Shown: positions 62,107 through 64,000 of the stretch, one piece after another
Numbering within the stretch: the first letter of the stretch is position 1
Layout: the number at the start of each line of letters is the position of its first letter
Assembly (NCBI RefSeq): GCF_036322805.1
Contig: NZ_AP027272.1
Location: forward strand, 4,464,001 to 4,528,000
Length of the DNA stretch: 64,000 nucleotides
Source: Planctobacterium marinum
GTDB lineage: Bacteria; Pseudomonadota; Gammaproteobacteria; Enterobacterales; Alteromonadaceae
Reading direction: 5' to 3'
Notes under the pieces: generated by a model
Database searches by the model: none
Told to the model about the DNA's origin: nothing
What the model saw: the letters and a program-made list of their open reading frames with translations, nothing else
Made by a program: the position numbers and the translations under genes

Positions 62107-62721
62107 ATTTTCTCTGTAGTCTCCATAGCAAATAGTCGTGTAGGTAGAAATACATGTCGACAACAAGATTATTTTGTTCAATTATCCTTTGCTCTGAGAT
62201 CCTCCTTTAGCTCTCACTATGTGTATTGTATCTCACCACCGAACTACAAACTCGTATAATTTAATTTACCCGATCGACATAAACACTCGACTCCTGACTG
62301 AAAATTGCAGAAAATTGCAGAAAATTGACAAATAATTTGAAAAATTGACGTTTTGCATAATTATTTAAAGAAGATACTCACCACAATAGGTCACTCAGCA
62401 CCATTTCAATGCAAGCTCTGCTCCTCATAGCCAATGCCGTAACACTCATCAACAGGACTTGAACCGCAATGGTGCAGAGGAATGACAGAAATGAATAACT
62501 TTTCGGTATTCAACACTATAAGAAGAATAATTATTCGAATAAAGACGGGTTTGAGCAATATATATACTAAAAAGACACTTGATCCCGGCCTGATTAATGC
62601 TGATTATCCTAAGATGAGATAAAATTTACTTATAAAAAAATAATAATAAATTGCCTCGGTTTAACAAAAACCAATGGCTGTTGTCTCGAAAAAAAACACA
62701 ACACAAACTCAGGAGCACACA
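62107..62721. other. AT-rich region between tRNA-Gly genes and a TonB receptor
   Basis: About 615 bases without a gene that I can support. It contains a short direct repeat (GAAAATTGCA units at about 62300-62330, then a related GAAAAATTGAC near 62340) and ends in the AGGAG ribosome-binding site of the receptor. tRNA genes often border variable segments, but no integrase or attachment repeat is seen. Confidence 0.4.
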
Positions 62722-64000
62722 ATGAAGAAATTTGCGTTGTCCCGGTTAAATACCGCCATTACGAGAGGGCTGTGTTACGGCTCTGTCGCCGCCTCGCTAG
62801 CCATCGCGCCACAGGCATTCGCCCAAGAAGAAGAAACCACCGACGAAACTGCCAGCGTTGAGCGGGTTATGGTAACCGGTTCCCGCATTGCGCGTGACCC
62901 GAACCTTGCCGCTAGCTCGCCTATTCAAGCTATTGAAGCTGAGGCGATCCGCCAGTCCGGTGAATTTTCAATCACCGATATCGTCAACGACGTACCGGCA
63001 CTATTTTCATCTACGGGTTCAGAAAACTCCAAAGACACTACCGGTTTCGCTGATGGTACTAACACCCTAAACTTACGTGGTTTAGGGTCGAATCGTACGT
63101 TAGTACTGGTAAACGGCAGACGCCACGTTGCTGGTGTAGAAGGCACGGGTGCCGTTGACGTTGGTTCCATCCCAATGCGCCTGATCAAAAGTGTTGAAGT
63201 ACTGACCGGTGGTTCATCCGCTATTTATGGTGCCGATGCAGTCACGGGTGTAGTTAACTTTATCCTCAACGACGAGTTCGAAGGCTTTGAATTTGATGCG
63301 CAGCAAGGTGTCTCCTCTGAAGGTGACGCCCAGCAAACACAGCTAGCCGCAACTTATGGTTTTAATTTTGACAACGACAAAGGTAACCTGGCCATTAGCG
63401 TAGAATACGCCAAAGATGAGGGTTTACGTGCGGGTGAACGCGACAATGGCTTGTGGATTGGTTCTGGTGATGATGGCGCCAACCCCCTGTTGCGTTTTCA
63501 ACAGGGTGATATCAACGGTAGCACCCCCAACTTCGCAGCCTTTTTCTCACCTGCCAATGATTTAGTGCCCTTTGGTTTGAACATTCCATCAATGGAAGAC
63601 TTTATCGCCGATTACACCGCCACTTACGGTGTAGCGCCTAACTTGACGTCGGCAGAGATGGCACTATTTAACCAGGCTGCTAACGCCTTTCCAAGAGCGG
63701 TATTACCGGGTTTCAACTTTGGTATAACTTCTGGTACAGGTATGATCATTGCGGGTAACCCTTATACTTTTGATGGTTTTGATCCCGGGGTAAACATCGA
63801 TCTTGACCGCAATGGTGTGCCAGATTGTTATGACTCCTTCACTGGTTATAACTCTTCATTTGGTAGCCAAGCGTTTGGCGTCATTGGTGGTTGTTGGTTT
63901 GCCGAAAATGATGGTTCTTATCGCCCTGTTCGCGATGGTCTCATCTCCAGCACACTAAACAGTTTTGGTGGAGACGGATCTACGGCGATTACTAACCCTC
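62722..64000 (+). CDS. TonB-dependent receptor, N-terminal part (cut by window end)
   Basis: An open frame from ATG 62722 to the end of the window with no stop, so only the first about 426 residues are visible. AGGAG lies 6 bases before the start. It has a longish signal region (MKKFALSRLNTAITRG, then CYGSVAASLAIAPQAFA), a TonB-box region VERVMVTGSRIARDPNLAASSP, and a plug domain with LNLRGLGSNRTLVLVNGRR and VEVLTGGSSAIYGADAVTGVVNF. The barrel begins after about residue 195. It is similar in type to the receptor at 8195. Substrate unknown; such receptors usually import glycans or peptides. Confidence 0.9.
   Translation, partial: MKKFALSRLNTAITRGLCYGSVAASLAIAPQAFAQEEETTDETASVERVMVTGSRIARDPNLAASSPIQAIEAEAIRQSGEFSITDIVNDVPALFSSTGSENSKDTTGFADGTNTLNLRGLGSNRTLVLVNGRRHVAGVEGTGAVDVGSIPMRLIKSVEVLTGGSSAIYGADAVTGVVNFILNDEFEGFEFDAQQGVSSEGDAQQTQLAATYGFNFDNDKGNLAISVEYAKDEGLRAGERDNGLWIGSGDDGANPLLRFQQGDINGSTPNFAAFFSPANDLVPFGLNIPSMEDFIADYTATYGVAPNLTSAEMALFNQAANAFPRAVLPGFNFGITSGTGMIIAGNPYTFDGFDPGVNIDLDRNGVPDCYDSFTGYNSSFGSQAFGVIGGCWFAENDGSYRPVRDGLISSTLNSFGGDGSTAITNP

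Noticed and set aside
61923-62135. A 70-codon open frame with a repeated sequence
   Set aside because: It reads through both tRNA-Gly genes; the protein repeat is only the duplicate tRNA translated.
62482-62622. A 46-residue plus-strand frame upstream of the last TonB receptor
   Set aside because: Very AT-rich, Ile/Lys-rich translation and poor ribosome-binding site spacing; not separable from chance.

Overview
The window looks like a chromosomal segment of a marine, aerobic gammaproteobacterium of the Alteromonadales type. Supporting signs are several large TonB-dependent receptors with the Alteromonas-style EKIxVTGSR or ETIEVTAQKR boxes, the conserved gammaproteobacterial orders yibN-grxC-secB-gpsA / envC-yibQ and psd-rsgA / orn, a cpxP / cpxRA divergon, and an elaborate chemotaxis cluster. 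No phage, insertion sequence or CRISPR array was seen. Genes are densely packed on both strands.

Region by region. 1-8 kb: the end of srkA, a cobalamin riboswitch driving btuB, dsbA, a membrane-anchored AraC-type regulator, a serine beta-lactamase-like hydrolase and a LytS/LytTR-type two-component pair. 8-12 kb: a large TonB-dependent receptor with a small lipoprotein behind its terminator, and two small proteins. 12-23 kb: a catabolic locus made of a TonB receptor, sugar-type sodium symporter, GH31 alpha-glycosidase, GntR/UTRA repressor, aldo-keto reductase, Fe(II)/2-oxoglutarate dioxygenase of the TauD family and a YeiH-type putative sulfite/sulfate exporter. Three copies of a palindromic operator (GTCTTATATAAGAC) tie the three transcription units together. 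The most economical reading is import of an alpha-glycoside of a sulfonated sugar (sulfoquinovose), hydrolysis, oxygenolytic C-S cleavage to sulfite plus 6-oxoglucose, reduction to glucose and sulfite export. This is the most interesting system in the window.

23-33 kb: fre and ubiD, an S66 LD-carboxypeptidase, a VOC protein, a secreted lipase with its dedicated foldase, a CadC-like TPR regulator and a secreted S41 peptidase-like protein. 32.5-37 kb: a Cpx envelope-stress module (a cpxP-like gene divergent from cpxR-cpxA, with a GTAAA-N6-GTAAA box between) followed by a translationally overlapping lysophospholipase-like hydrolase, then trmL. 37-42 kb: gpsA, secB, grxC and a rhodanese on the minus strand, and envC and yibQ on the plus strand.

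42-57 kb: a complete chemotaxis cluster on the minus strand, in the order cheY, terminator, cheA, cheW, PAS-repeat receptor, cheW, parA-like, STAS protein, cheR, cheD, cheB, soluble receptor with tandem near-identical PAS domains. A divergent response regulator with an unusual C-terminal half lies upstream. 57-62 kb: a glycerophosphodiester phosphodiesterase with an EamA transporter, psd, rsgA and orn. 62-64 kb: two identical tRNA-Gly(GCC) genes with a stringent-type promoter, then the start of another TonB-dependent receptor cut by the window end.
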